From NCBI RefSeq assembly GCF_028714655.1, contig NZ_JAQTLY010000006.1, forward strand, positions 62,001 to 126,000: DNA of 64,000 nt, given 5' to 3'. Origin of the DNA: Sulfurimonas sp. (GTDB lineage: Bacteria; Campylobacterota; Campylobacteria; Campylobacterales; Sulfurimonadaceae). The position numbers were made by a program, and so were the translations under genes. The notes below the pieces were generated by a model. The model was not told the origin of the DNA, made no database searches, and worked only from the letters and a program-made list of their open reading frames with translations. Every line of letters starts with the position of its first letter. The stretch's first letter is position 1. Shown here piece after piece: positions 7,170-15,843 of this stretch.

Positions 7170-8810
7170 ATGAGATTAAACAAATTAGTTATGTCTGTTG
7201 CTGCAATGGCAGTAGTTACTTCAGGTTTAATGGCTGATTCATCAGCTATGGATGTTGAAAAAGTATTTGAGAAAGAGTGTCAAGGTTGCCACGGTCCAAA
7301 CCATGAGGGTGGTGTTGGTTCAGATTTGCGTCCAGCCGTAACAGCTAAGAAAAATGCTTATGACCTTTCAAATACTATTTTAAATGGTAAAGCAGGAACT
7401 GCAATGCCAGGATTTAAAGAGAAATTCTCTAAAGCTGATGCTGATAAAATGGTTGATTATATCCAACACTTTAAAGGTAAAAAGATTGATCAACTTACGC
7501 TTGAAGCAGTAAAAGGCGGTTGGAAAAACCTTAACGATAGAATGGAATTCTTCAAAAAATACCCAAATCCGGCTGATGTTAAGAAAAACACTGATATCTG
7601 TTTCGTAACAGAAAGAGATGCTGAGCGTGTTGCATTCGTTGACGGTACAAACGGTAAAATTTTATCTAAGCACCCTGCTGGTTTCGCTGTGCATGTTACA
7701 GTTACTAACAAGCGTCAGCCTCGTTATGCTTACTCAATCTCTCGTTCAGGTTTAGTAACAATGTTCGACTTAAATACTCCGGGTCAACAAAAAATTGCTG
7801 AGTGTCAAGTTGGATCTGAGTCTCGCGGTCTTGCAGTTTCTCCGGACGGTAAATTCCTAATGGCTGGTAACTATGTACCGGGCGGAGCTGTTCTAATGGA
7901 CGCTATGACTCTTGAGCCGTTAAAAGTTTACCCGACATCAAGCGTTATCAAACCAAACGGTGACATCGATTCATCTCGTGTTGCAGGTATATTCGACACT
8001 CCATACGGTCCTTATATTGCATTCGCACTTAAAGACGGTGGACATGTTTATATCATAGATTACTCTAAGCCAAACTATCCAATCGTTGGAGATATTCCAA
8101 ACATCGGAGATATTCTTCATGATGGTTTCTTAAATGAAGGTAAAGAGATTGGTCGTTACCTATTTATCGCTTCTCAAGGAAGTGATGTTGTTGGTGTTGT
8201 AGACTTTAAAACTAAATCTTTAGTTACAAAAATCTATACAGGTCCGGCATCTAAGCCACACCCTGGTCAAGGTTCTTCTTGGTTTAACGAAACTCTAGGT
8301 CAACAACTTGGAGCAACGGTTAACATGAACTTAGGTCAAGTAACTATTTGGGATGATCACTTTGATGTTATTCGTCACATTCCAACAGGTGGTGGCGGTC
8401 TATTCATCGGTACATCTGAGCATACTCCGTTCTTATGGGCAGACAATGTACTTGGATCAAGCGATGTTTGGAATCAAGTTCACTTGATCAACAAACAAAC
8501 TCTTGAGCTAGACAGGATTATTACTGTCGGTACAACTGAAGGTACAGTTACGGATCCTGTAACTCATAAAGTTCTATACAAATGGGAAGTTCCGACTGTT
8601 AAAGATGCTAAAGGTGTTGCAGTAGTTCCTAGAATTCTTCACGCTGAGCCGGCAAATCACGGTCACTGGACTATGATTTCTGAGTGGAATGCAGGTCGTA
8701 TCGGTATTTACGAAGCGACAACAGGTAAATTTGTTAAATACATCACTGGTTTAACAACTCCTACTTTCACTTACTCAATCGAGCACAGACAAACTATTCC
8801 AGGTGCATAA
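7170..8810 (+). CDS. nirS: cytochrome cd1 nitrite reductase NirS
   Basis: A 546-residue periplasmic nitrite reductase (nitrite to NO). A signal peptide covers about residues 1-22, followed by a cytochrome c domain with C37-QG-C40-H41, then an eight-bladed haem d1 propeller. The PHPG motif with H364 fits the first active-site histidine of NirS. The second is less clear: the GGGGLFIGTSEH segment (H418) has its histidine shifted by two residues relative to Pseudomonas as I remember it. NirN has the same architecture and is an alternative, but the position after norCB, the strong Shine-Dalgarno (AGAAGGAG) and highly biased codons favour the enzyme. Confidence 0.92.
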   Translation: MRLNKLVMSVAAMAVVTSGLMADSSAMDVEKVFEKECQGCHGPNHEGGVGSDLRPAVTAKKNAYDLSNTILNGKAGTAMPGFKEKFSKADADKMVDYIQHFKGKKIDQLTLEAVKGGWKNLNDRMEFFKKYPNPADVKKNTDICFVTERDAERVAFVDGTNGKILSKHPAGFAVHVTVTNKRQPRYAYSISRSGLVTMFDLNTPGQQKIAECQVGSESRGLAVSPDGKFLMAGNYVPGGAVLMDAMTLEPLKVYPTSSVIKPNGDIDSSRVAGIFDTPYGPYIAFALKDGGHVYIIDYSKPNYPIVGDIPNIGDILHDGFLNEGKEIGRYLFIASQGSDVVGVVDFKTKSLVTKIYTGPASKPHPGQGSSWFNETLGQQLGATVNMNLGQVTIWDDHFDVIRHIPTGGGGLFIGTSEHTPFLWADNVLGSSDVWNQVHLINKQTLELDRIITVGTTEGTVTDPVTHKVLYKWEVPTVKDAKGVAVVPRILHAEPANHGHWTMISEWNAGRIGIYEATTGKFVKYITGLTTPTFTYSIEHRQTIPGA

Positions 8811-8817
8811 TTTGCAC

Positions 8818-8839
8818 TTTCTCTCCTTCGGGGGAGAAA
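8818..8839 (+). terminator. hairpin after nirS with UUCG loop
   Basis: TTTCTCTCC-TTCG-GGGGAGAAA forms a 9-bp stem (one G-U pair) capped by the very stable TTCG tetraloop, starting 8 bp after the nirS stop. It is not followed by a T-run, so it may stabilise the nirS 3' end as well as terminate. It separates nirS from nirC-nirJ-nirF-nirE. Confidence 0.65.
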
Positions 8840-9011
8840 CATCTATCTAAAATACTCAATTAATAACAATAATAAAATCCTGATAAATATCCGTAAATCG
8901 CCTACTTATACATAAATATACAATCTATATAAAATTTATAATTTTTGACATTTATAAGCCATAATTCAAGCTTTGTTTAGTTAAAATAGTGCATCAAACG
9001 AGAGAAAAATT

Positions 9012-9317
9012 ATGAAAAAAAATATATTAATAGTCATTAGTTTAGTTTCATTACTATCTGCAAATGAGTTGGACGGAAAAAAGATTTTTGAGACCTATTG
9101 TTGGGGTTGCCATCACCAGACCGCAGTTGCATTTGGTCCTCCATTTAGTGAAATCGCTCAAAAAAGAACAAATGAAGAGATTCAAGCATATATATTAAGC
9201 CCCGAATCTATGTATAAAGCTTTCGGATATAAGCGAACGGTTATGACAAAAATAGATTTAGCGGATAAAGAGAGAGAAGCTATTGCAAAATATATACTCT
9301 CATATAAAGGTAAATAA
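9012..9317 (+). CDS. nirC: periplasmic monohaem cytochrome c (NirC-like)
   Basis: A 101-residue class I cytochrome c with a signal peptide (about 1-17) and one haem motif CWGCH near residue 31; a methionine in the C-terminal half (TVMTKID) could be the sixth ligand. Its stop codon overlaps the nirJ start (TAATG), placing it first in the haem d1 gene set. By position it corresponds to NirC, which donates electrons to NirS or to d1 maturation. The symbol is given on context, because small cytochromes of this kind cannot be separated by sequence alone. Confidence 0.75.
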   Translation: MKKNILIVISLVSLLSANELDGKKIFETYCWGCHHQTAVAFGPPFSEIAQKRTNEEIQAYILSPESMYKAFGYKRTVMTKIDLADKEREAIAKYILSYKGK

Positions 9318-10438
9318 TGTTTAGACTTTCAAACCTTATATCCTCGGTAGTTGAGGGAAAGCCTGAAAGGGTGCTTAACGGCTCTATTGCCATATGGAAT
9401 TTTACGAATCGCTGCAATTTATCATGTCTTCACTGTTATTCAAAATCAACATTGGATGAAGTCGATACGCTTACAACAGAACAAATTAAAAAAACAATTT
9501 TGGAGATGAAAGAAAACGGTGTGAAGTTTATCATCTTCTCAGGCGGAGAGCCGTTAACCAGAAAAGACCTCTTTGAAATTGCCGATTTTTGCAAAGCAAA
9601 CGGAATTATTACATATCTATCCAGCAACGGTCTCTATTTTACTTCAAGCAATGTACAAAGAATCGTAGATACATTTAATTATGTCGGCGTAAGTATAGAC
9701 GGTGATGAACCTACGCATGATCACTTTCGAGGGCTAAAAGGCGCTTTTAGAGAAACTCTCAAAGCCGTGCAGCTTGCAAATGCTACAGGCGCAAAGGTCG
9801 GTATTCGTTTTACAATTACCAAAGAGACGATAGATTCGTTGGAGTATATTTTTGATCTTGCCGAGAGAGAAAATATTCCAAAAATATATATATCCCATCT
9901 TGTATACTCAGGACGCGGTTTAGATAATCTAAAAATGGACTTATCAAAAGAGCAGAGAAGAAAATCGGTAGAGTTTATACTTGACAAAGCATTTGAGTAC
10001 TACAAGACCGGCAGAGATATTGAGATAGTAACGGGCAATATGGAGCAGGATGCTATTTTATTTTTGGATAGATTCGCCAAAGAGTATCCGGAGCTAAAAG
10101 AGACAATGCGCGAACGATTGGTTAGCTGGGGCGGGAACAGTGCAGGACGCAAACTTTTAAATATAAACAGCGAAGGGGATGTCCGCCCTGACCCATTTTT
10201 TCCTATAACCGTAGGAAATATCATAAAGCAAAATTTCGGTGATATTTGGAAGAACGGAGAGCTACTTGATCAGCTTCGAATTCACCCAAGAAAACAAATA
10301 GGCGGAATTTGCAGCGAGTGTGAACAAATAGATATCTGCAATGGCGGGTCAAGAGCAAGAGCTTATGCAATTACCGGAGATTTGTGGAGTGAAGATCCGT
10401 CATGTTATTTAACCCAGCAAGAAAGAGAGAAACATTAA
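9317..10438 (+). CDS. nirJ: haem d1 biosynthesis radical SAM protein NirJ
   Basis: A 373-residue radical SAM enzyme. The [4Fe-4S] cluster motif C33-x3-C37-x2-C40 is followed by SGGEPLTRKDL (SAM-binding GGE motif). A C-terminal cysteine-rich SPASM-like region (CSECEQIDIC from about residue 332) can hold a second cluster. In haem d1 synthesis NirJ removes propionate side chains from didecarboxysirohaem to introduce the d1 carbonyls. It overlaps nirC by one base and nirF by one base (TAATG), so these form one operon. Related AhbC/AhbD proteins are alternatives, but the nir context settles it. Confidence 0.93.
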   Translation: MFRLSNLISSVVEGKPERVLNGSIAIWNFTNRCNLSCLHCYSKSTLDEVDTLTTEQIKKTILEMKENGVKFIIFSGGEPLTRKDLFEIADFCKANGIITYLSSNGLYFTSSNVQRIVDTFNYVGVSIDGDEPTHDHFRGLKGAFRETLKAVQLANATGAKVGIRFTITKETIDSLEYIFDLAERENIPKIYISHLVYSGRGLDNLKMDLSKEQRRKSVEFILDKAFEYYKTGRDIEIVTGNMEQDAILFLDRFAKEYPELKETMRERLVSWGGNSAGRKLLNINSEGDVRPDPFFPITVGNIIKQNFGDIWKNGELLDQLRIHPRKQIGGICSECEQIDICNGGSRARAYAITGDLWSEDPSCYLTQQEREKH

Positions 10439-11574
10439 TGAGTATAAACAAATTTTTAGTAGGAGCTTCATTAATTGGAGTATTTTTTATAAATGCACAC
10501 GCAAAAGGGGTTAATCCGGTACTTGCGGCACTAAAAGGCGATGAGAAAATATTTGTCGTTGAGAGAGAGAGCGAATCTTTAGCAATTATAGAGCAAGGTA
10601 TGCCAAAAGGTCGAATATCCGGAATGCACAATATGAACCACGGCGTTGTAAAATTTATTGATAAAGACGGTTATGTTATTTCACGCGACGGTTACATCGT
10701 AAAATTTGACCCAGAGAATGAAAAAATAGTTAAAGAGTACAAAACCAGTGACAGTGCAATAGGCTTTACTATAGAAAAAAATTATATAGCCGTTGCGAAC
10801 TATGCAAAAAAAAGCGTCGATATTTTAGACAGAAATTTAAACCCGATTCAATCATTTGAGACAGGTTCAAAAAATGTCGGTATAAAAACATATAAAGATT
10901 ATCTGGTTTTTTCTCAAATGGACAATGACAAAATCACGGTGCTTAAAGATAAAAACGGCGGCAAAGGTCTTCCTAAATTTGAAATTTACAAAGAGTTTAA
11001 GGATGTCGGGGTAATGCCTTTTGATGCGATGATAAAAGATAACAATTTTATAACCGGATTTTTTAAAAGTGACTTTTTCGGTGTTGTAAACCTTGACACT
11101 ATGGAGTATACAAAAATCAAAATTTTGCTTGAAGACAGAAAACCCGTACTTAAAGTTCCGCATTTCGGATTTTGGAGTATAAGCGACGGCAATGTATTCA
11201 TTCCTGCAGTCGGAGATAACAAGGTTTTAGTCTATACATCCGACTTTAAATTTGTAAAAAATATTGAAACAGAGGGTCTTCCGGTATTTACGGCTCTAAG
11301 TCCGGACAAAAAATATATGGCGGTAACATTTAGCGGCGATAAGTTTCCTGTTGTTCAGATTATAGACACTCAAACTCTTGAAATTATAAAAAGATTTGAA
11401 TTTGACGGAAAAGTTCTACATGCAAGATGGTCAAATATGCGTCCTAATCTTTATATATCGGTAAACGACACAAATAAGATTTCTGTTATAAACACAAAAG
11501 AGTGGTATGTTGCGCGAGAACTGTTTAATGTAAACAAACCATCAGGCATATTTATTTACGAAGAGGCTAAGTAA
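10438..11574 (+). CDS. nirF: haem d1 biosynthesis protein NirF
   Basis: A 378-residue propeller protein related to the d1 domain of NirS but without a cytochrome c domain. It has an N-terminal signal peptide (about 1-22). NirF is a periplasmic dehydrogenase-like factor acting on a late d1 precursor. The start chosen is the ATG at 10438, which overlaps the nirJ stop (TAATG); an upstream in-frame ATG at 10402 lies inside nirJ and would bury the signal peptide. The gene's last base is shared with the nirE start. NirN, which finishes d1 in pseudomonads, is not seen nearby. Confidence 0.9.
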   Translation: MSINKFLVGASLIGVFFINAHAKGVNPVLAALKGDEKIFVVERESESLAIIEQGMPKGRISGMHNMNHGVVKFIDKDGYVISRDGYIVKFDPENEKIVKEYKTSDSAIGFTIEKNYIAVANYAKKSVDILDRNLNPIQSFETGSKNVGIKTYKDYLVFSQMDNDKITVLKDKNGGKGLPKFEIYKEFKDVGVMPFDAMIKDNNFITGFFKSDFFGVVNLDTMEYTKIKILLEDRKPVLKVPHFGFWSISDGNVFIPAVGDNKVLVYTSDFKFVKNIETEGLPVFTALSPDKKYMAVTFSGDKFPVVQIIDTQTLEIIKRFEFDGKVLHARWSNMRPNLYISVNDTNKISVINTKEWYVARELFNVNKPSGIFIYEEAK

Positions 11575-12314
11575 TGGGTAAGGTTTATTTAACGGGTGCA
11601 GGTCCGGGAGATATAGAGCTGCTGACTCTCAAGGCTCTTAGAGTAATTAAAGAGGCAGATGTAATTATTTACGATCGTTTAGCCAACCCTGATATTTTAG
11701 AAGAAGCTAAGAGCGGGTGTGAGTTTGTTTATGTAGGCAAAGAAGACGGCAGACACATTGTCCCTCAAGACGATATCAATGAAGTTATCTATCAAAATGC
11801 TCTAAAACATGAAAATGTGGTTCGCTTAAAAGGCGGTGATCCGTTTGTATTTGGTCGCGGCGGTGAAGAAGCGCTCTATCTGTATGAGCGTGGCGTTGAG
11901 TTTGAGATAATTCCCGGTATAACATCTGCGATAAGTGCGCCTGCTTATGCGGGTATCCCTGTAACTCATCGCGGCGTATCTGTAAGTTTTAGAGTCGTAA
12001 CGGGGCATGAATCTCCAAATAAAAAAGAGTCTCAAATTCCTTGGGATACTTTTAAAACAGATGATACCATCGTATTTTTAATGGGACTGCACAATCTTCC
12101 AAAAATATCTAAAAAACTTATGGAAATCGGTAAACCAAGCAGTTATCCTTGTGCCGTAATTTCAAGAGGAACAACAAAGCATCAAAGCGTCGTTGTAGGA
12201 ACACTGGAAAATATAGTTGAAAAAACAAAAGATGTTCCTACTCCTGCCCTTATAGTCGTCGGAAGAGTCGTTGAGCTTAGAGATCAACTAAAATGGTTTG
12301 GGGAAAATGTCTAA
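11574..12314 (+). CDS. nirE: uroporphyrinogen-III C-methyltransferase (NirE/CobA)
   Basis: A 246-residue SUMT enzyme that uses two SAM molecules to convert uroporphyrinogen III to precorrin-2, the first committed step toward sirohaem and haem d1. Motifs include VYLTGAGPGD near the N-terminus, VRLKGGDPFVFGRGGEE and GIPVTHRG. It lacks any CysG dehydrogenase/ferrochelatase domain. The overlap with nirF and position in the nir operon support NirE, but it could also serve sirohaem or cobalamin synthesis elsewhere in the cell. Confidence 0.9.
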   Translation: MGKVYLTGAGPGDIELLTLKALRVIKEADVIIYDRLANPDILEEAKSGCEFVYVGKEDGRHIVPQDDINEVIYQNALKHENVVRLKGGDPFVFGRGGEEALYLYERGVEFEIIPGITSAISAPAYAGIPVTHRGVSVSFRVVTGHESPNKKESQIPWDTFKTDDTIVFLMGLHNLPKISKKLMEIGKPSSYPCAVISRGTTKHQSVVVGTLENIVEKTKDVPTPALIVVGRVVELRDQLKWFGENV

Positions 12315-13833
12315 ACCGCTTAACACTTCAGAAGCAGTGCTCATTGCCCCAAACATTTACTGGGTGGGCATGCATCTAAAAGATGACCCTTTTCAATGCC
12401 ACTCATATCTGATTAAAAACGGCAATGAATCAATTTTAATCGACCCCGGCTCTATGATTGAGTTTAATGAGACGGTTAGAAAAATAAAAAGCATTGTAGA
12501 TATCTGCTCTATTAAATATATTATATTGCACCATCAAGACCCGGATTTGGCAGCAGCCGTACCCGAGATAGAAAAACTAATCAATAGAGATGACCTTCTT
12601 ATAGTTACCCATTCCAGAATGTCGCTTTTAATCAAACACTATATGGTAACCTCCAAGTATTACGAAATAGACAAACAAAACAATCAGCTCATAACTTCCG
12701 GCGGGCTTAAACTTGATTTTCTAACAACCCCGTATTGTCACTCTCCGGGTGCCTTTGTAAGCTATGAACCGATTTCAAAAGTTCTTTTTTCAGGCGATAT
12801 TTTCGGGGGAATTGAAGAATCTTGGGAGTTTTATGCGGATGAAACCTATTTTCTAAAAGCAAAACAGTTTCATCAAGAGTATATGCCGAGCAAAGATATC
12901 TTCAATTATGCATTAGGCAAAATAGAGAAGCTCGATATAGATTTGATAGCTCCCCAACACGGTTCGGTGATAGAGAAAAAATATATTGCTTCTTTAATAA
13001 CGGATATGAAAAATCTTGATTGCGGACTCTATATAGAAGAGAAATATAATCGTGAATTGATAGACACGATTGAAGAGCTGCAAAGAAAAAAACAAGATTT
13101 AAAAGAACGGGATTTGTTACTGTTTGAGCAATCCAAAAGAGCAGAAATCGGCGAGATGATCGGAAATATAGCTCATCAGTGGCGTCAGCCTCTGGCGATA
13201 ATAAATACATCCATAGCAATACTAAAAGAGAAAAACAGAGCAAATCTGCTAAGCAAAGAAGAGATAGCCGATAAACTGGAAAAAATGGAAAAACGCGTTG
13301 TATATATGTCTGAAACCATAGAAGATTTTATGGGTTATTATAGTCCAGATAAAGAGAAATCTTGGTTTAGGGTTTGCGATGCCATAGAGAGATCCATTGA
13401 CATCGTAAATTTGCAACAAGACAGCAAGGGAACTAAAGTAAATCTTTTGCTTGAGAGCGAATATAAAATTTACGGACTTATGAATGAGTTCATACAAGTA
13501 ATAGTTTCCATTTTGTCAAATATAAACGATTTAATTACGATAAAAAATCTAACCGACACAAACATTACTATTGCGCTGCATAAAAACAGCGATTATACAA
13601 CCATTGCAATATCAGATAATTGCGGCGGGATAGAAGAGAGTAACTTGAGTAAAATATTTGATCCCTACTTTACGACAAAACATAAATCTATGGGAACCGG
13701 ACTTGGACTGCACATCGCAAAAATGATTATAGAAGATAATATGAACGGGTTTTTGAGTGCAAAAAATATCTACAATACCAAAAATGAAAAAATTGGCGCT
13801 GAATTTACTATAAAGGTAAAAAATGAATATTGA
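12307..13833 (+). CDS. ODP (diiron) domain sensor histidine kinase
   Basis: A 508-residue fusion. Residues 1-235 are a metallo-beta-lactamase-fold ODP domain with all six diiron ligand positions: H76, D78, D80, H145, D164, H218, spaced almost as in flavodiiron proteins (where the second is usually Glu). A coiled coil (about 240-275) leads to a histidine kinase with H290 in AHQWRQPL, then ATPase motifs DNCGG and GTGLGLHIA. It has no membrane segment, so it is cytosolic. Start is the ATG with GGGG just upstream, overlapping nirE by 8 bp; it overlaps the regulator by 11 bp. It likely senses O2 or NO for denitrification control. Confidence 0.88.
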   Translation: MSKPLNTSEAVLIAPNIYWVGMHLKDDPFQCHSYLIKNGNESILIDPGSMIEFNETVRKIKSIVDICSIKYIILHHQDPDLAAAVPEIEKLINRDDLLIVTHSRMSLLIKHYMVTSKYYEIDKQNNQLITSGGLKLDFLTTPYCHSPGAFVSYEPISKVLFSGDIFGGIEESWEFYADETYFLKAKQFHQEYMPSKDIFNYALGKIEKLDIDLIAPQHGSVIEKKYIASLITDMKNLDCGLYIEEKYNRELIDTIEELQRKKQDLKERDLLLFEQSKRAEIGEMIGNIAHQWRQPLAIINTSIAILKEKNRANLLSKEEIADKLEKMEKRVVYMSETIEDFMGYYSPDKEKSWFRVCDAIERSIDIVNLQQDSKGTKVNLLLESEYKIYGLMNEFIQVIVSILSNINDLITIKNLTDTNITIALHKNSDYTTIAISDNCGGIEESNLSKIFDPYFTTKHKSMGTGLGLHIAKMIIEDNMNGFLSAKNIYNTKNEKIGAEFTIKVKNEY

Positions 13834-14512
13834 AAAAATAAAAGATATCTCCATTTTATTGGCAGAAGATGAAACAGAACTTCGTGAATCGCTTTATGAA
13901 TATCTGCAAATATTTTTTAATCGTATCTATACCGCAGAGTGCGGATATAAAGCGTATGACATCTATAAGCAAAAGAGACCGCATATTATTTTAACCGATA
14001 TAAATATGCCAAATTTAGACGGTTTGGATATGATTGCCAAGATAAGAAAGGATGATAAAGATACAAAGATTATTGTTATGAGTGCGCACTCTGAACAAGA
14101 AAAATTGTTAAAAGCAATCAAACTTCATCTTGAAACATACTTAATCAAACCGATAAAGATGGACACCTTAAAAAAAATATTACTTGAAACGGTAGAGTTA
14201 ATCAGAAAAACGACTAATCGCACTTATGTCTCTGATAATATATATTGGGATAATTCAACAAATACTCTTTGGCATGACTCTAAAGAGATAAAACTTAGAA
14301 AAATGGAAAATTCACTCTTAAAATTACTTTTTTCACAGCCGAACCGCTGTTTTGCAGCAAAAGATATTTTTGAACATCTTCATGAAGAAAAAAATAACAA
14401 AGATTTTTCAACTCATGCTATAACATCCCTTATGAAGCGAATTCGTACAAAACTGCCGCAAGACATAATTCAAAATATTTACGGCTCAGGTTATAAAATA
14501 GTCTCTATCTAA
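13823..14512 (+). CDS. OmpR-family response regulator
   Basis: A 229-residue two-domain regulator. The receiver domain has acidic residues AEDE near 15, the phosphoacceptor D59 in LTDINMPNLDG, and the KP pair near 111 (LIKPIK). The C-terminal winged helix (about 135-229) is of the OmpR/PhoB type (RKMENSLLKLLF, ITSLMKRIRTKL, IYGSGYKI). It overlaps the ODP kinase gene by 11 bp and is surely its partner. Its targets are probably nir, nor or related respiratory genes, by inference from location. Confidence 0.92.
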   Translation: MNIEKIKDISILLAEDETELRESLYEYLQIFFNRIYTAECGYKAYDIYKQKRPHIILTDINMPNLDGLDMIAKIRKDDKDTKIIVMSAHSEQEKLLKAIKLHLETYLIKPIKMDTLKKILLETVELIRKTTNRTYVSDNIYWDNSTNTLWHDSKEIKLRKMENSLLKLLFSQPNRCFAAKDIFEHLHEEKNNKDFSTHAITSLMKRIRTKLPQDIIQNIYGSGYKIVSI

Positions 14513-14556
14513 GAGATTGCCACGCTTCTAGCGAAGCTCGCAATCACCGTCATCGC
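14513..14556. repeat. G-family hairpin repeat, copy 1 (divergent)
   Basis: GAGATTGCCACGCTTC-tagc-GAAGCTCGCAATC is a long inverted repeat between two convergent genes (response regulator and Sel1-repeat protein). It is a diverged member of the GATTGCC family also found at 29882, 33730 and 59390. It can act as a bidirectional terminator. Confidence 0.6.
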
Positions 14557-14572
14557 AAACAAAGAAGTCAAA

Positions 14573-15274
14573 TTAATATTTATCTAATTCATACTTTTTG
14601 TAAAGAAGTTCCGCCTCTTTATTTCCGCTTTTTATAGCTTTTTGCGTCCATACTTTAGCTTCTTTAAATTTTTCTACTTGACAATAGATTTCTGCTAAAG
14701 CATAATATGAGTTCTCATCCCCTGCCGCCGCACTTTTTTCAAACCACTCTGCGGCTTTGTCAAAATTTAAAAGCTGCATATAGACACGCCCTACATTTTG
14801 TTGTGCGATTACATGCCCTCCGTTTGCGGCACTCTCTAAAAGTTCAGCACTTTTTGACACATTTAAATCTGCTCCGTCACCGTTATAATACATAAGCGCC
14901 AAATTGTACTGAGCGTTAGGGTTATTTTGATTTGATGAAGCACTGAGCAGTTCAAATGCTTTTTTGCTGTCTTTTTTTACATTGTTCCCGTTTAGGTAAA
15001 ACATACCCAAATCATACTGCGCATTTGCATTTGAGTTACTTGCGGATTTTTCCAGCCACTCTATTGACTTGCCGGTATCTTGTTTTGTCCCTAAACCGTT
15101 AGCATAGAGGTAACTAAGCGCGCTTTGAGCTTTTGCATCTCCGTCATTCGCACTTTTTTCATACAGTTTAAAAGCCATTGCATAATCTTTATTCTTAAAG
15201 GCTTTAAGTGCCTCATCCGTGCTTGCTTCCAAATTTAGCAACATTAAAAATCCGACTACTATATACTTAAACAT
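14573..15274 (-). CDS. Sel1-repeat (TPR-like) periplasmic protein
   Basis: A 233-residue secreted protein: signal peptide about 1-17, then at least five Sel1 repeats of about 36 residues with the consensus A...L...Y.NG.G...D..KA..W (for example AQYDLGMFYLNGNNVKKD). Sel1 proteins are scaffolds for protein contacts in the envelope; Helicobacter cysteine-rich proteins are related but this one lacks the cysteine pairs. The Shine-Dalgarno AAGGA precedes the ATG. It is the last gene, 41 bp after yceI, of the minus-strand run that starts at 20437. Confidence 0.85.
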   Translation of the reverse strand: MFKYIVVGFLMLLNLEASTDEALKAFKNKDYAMAFKLYEKSANDGDAKAQSALSYLYANGLGTKQDTGKSIEWLEKSASNSNANAQYDLGMFYLNGNNVKKDSKKAFELLSASSNQNNPNAQYNLALMYYNGDGADLNVSKSAELLESAANGGHVIAQQNVGRVYMQLLNFDKAAEWFEKSAAAGDENSYYALAEIYCQVEKFKEAKVWTQKAIKSGNKEAELLYKKYELDKY

Positions 15275-15315
15275 ATCTATCCTTAAAAAAAATTATTCGT
15301 TATTATACAATAGTT

Positions 15316-15834
15316 TTAAAATGCTGCTTTAACCAAAAGATCAACTCTGTCACGAACACACATAAAAACCATACACGGCATTTTAATACCGAAATCACTT
15401 ACTAAAATCATTGAAGCAGCCTCTATTGTAGGAGTACCGTTTGTCATTGTTATCTTTGCTTTTGCGCTTAGCGGTTTCTCTTTTCCGTGAAAATTTAGTA
15501 CTCCGTTTATAGTGTAACTATCATCTGCTTTTGTGACACTTGAGATAGTATATGTAGCCAGTTTAAATTTATCTGCCTCAACTTCCTTGTACATACTCTT
15601 ATCTCTATCACTCTTATCGCTAACAAAGAGATTCATCTCTACCCAAAACTTACCCTTAAGAGTCGTTATATCATCACCATCCATCGTTATATCGGCATGC
15701 AGAGAGTTATTTAACGGATCAATGGTACTATCCATCACCATCTCCGTATGTGCCGCAACAGAACCGCTTTTAAGTTGTAGATTTACAGCAAAAAGCGGTA
15801 GCGCCAAAAGTAGTGTCAGTAATAATTTTTTCAT
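15316..15834 (-). CDS. YceI-family periplasmic protein
   Basis: A 172-residue protein with a clear signal peptide (about 1-16) and the YceI lipocalin-like beta-barrel pattern (SGSVAAHTEMVMDS, then VNGVLNFHGKEKPLS-type strand). YceI proteins bind long isoprenoids such as quinone precursors in a hydrophobic cavity. It starts 9 bp after the preceding membrane protein gene with an AAGGA site, so it belongs to the same operon as the haem-copper-oxidase-like protein. A quinone-related role fits that context, but no substrate can be read. Confidence 0.85.
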   Translation of the reverse strand: MKKLLLTLLLALPLFAVNLQLKSGSVAAHTEMVMDSTIDPLNNSLHADITMDGDDITTLKGKFWVEMNLFVSDKSDRDKSMYKEVEADKFKLATYTISSVTKADDSYTINGVLNFHGKEKPLSAKAKITMTNGTPTIEAASMILVSDFGIKMPCMVFMCVRDRVDLLVKAAF

Positions 15835-15843
15835 TTTAATTCC

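Noticed and set aside
7170-8810. NirN or a NirF-type protein rather than NirS
   Set aside because: Cytochrome c domain plus d1 propeller excludes NirF; NirN cannot be fully excluded but location after norCB, high-expression codons and strong ribosome site favour the catalytic enzyme.
8840-9011. sigma-70 promoter for nirC from the TTGACA near 8945
   Set aside because: No -10 box at the proper 16-18 bp spacing; TAAAAT further on is possible but not supported enough to list.
12298-12306. TTG start for the ODP kinase three codons upstream
   Set aside because: GGGG ribosome site is placed for the ATG at 12307, and the TTG would have no such site.
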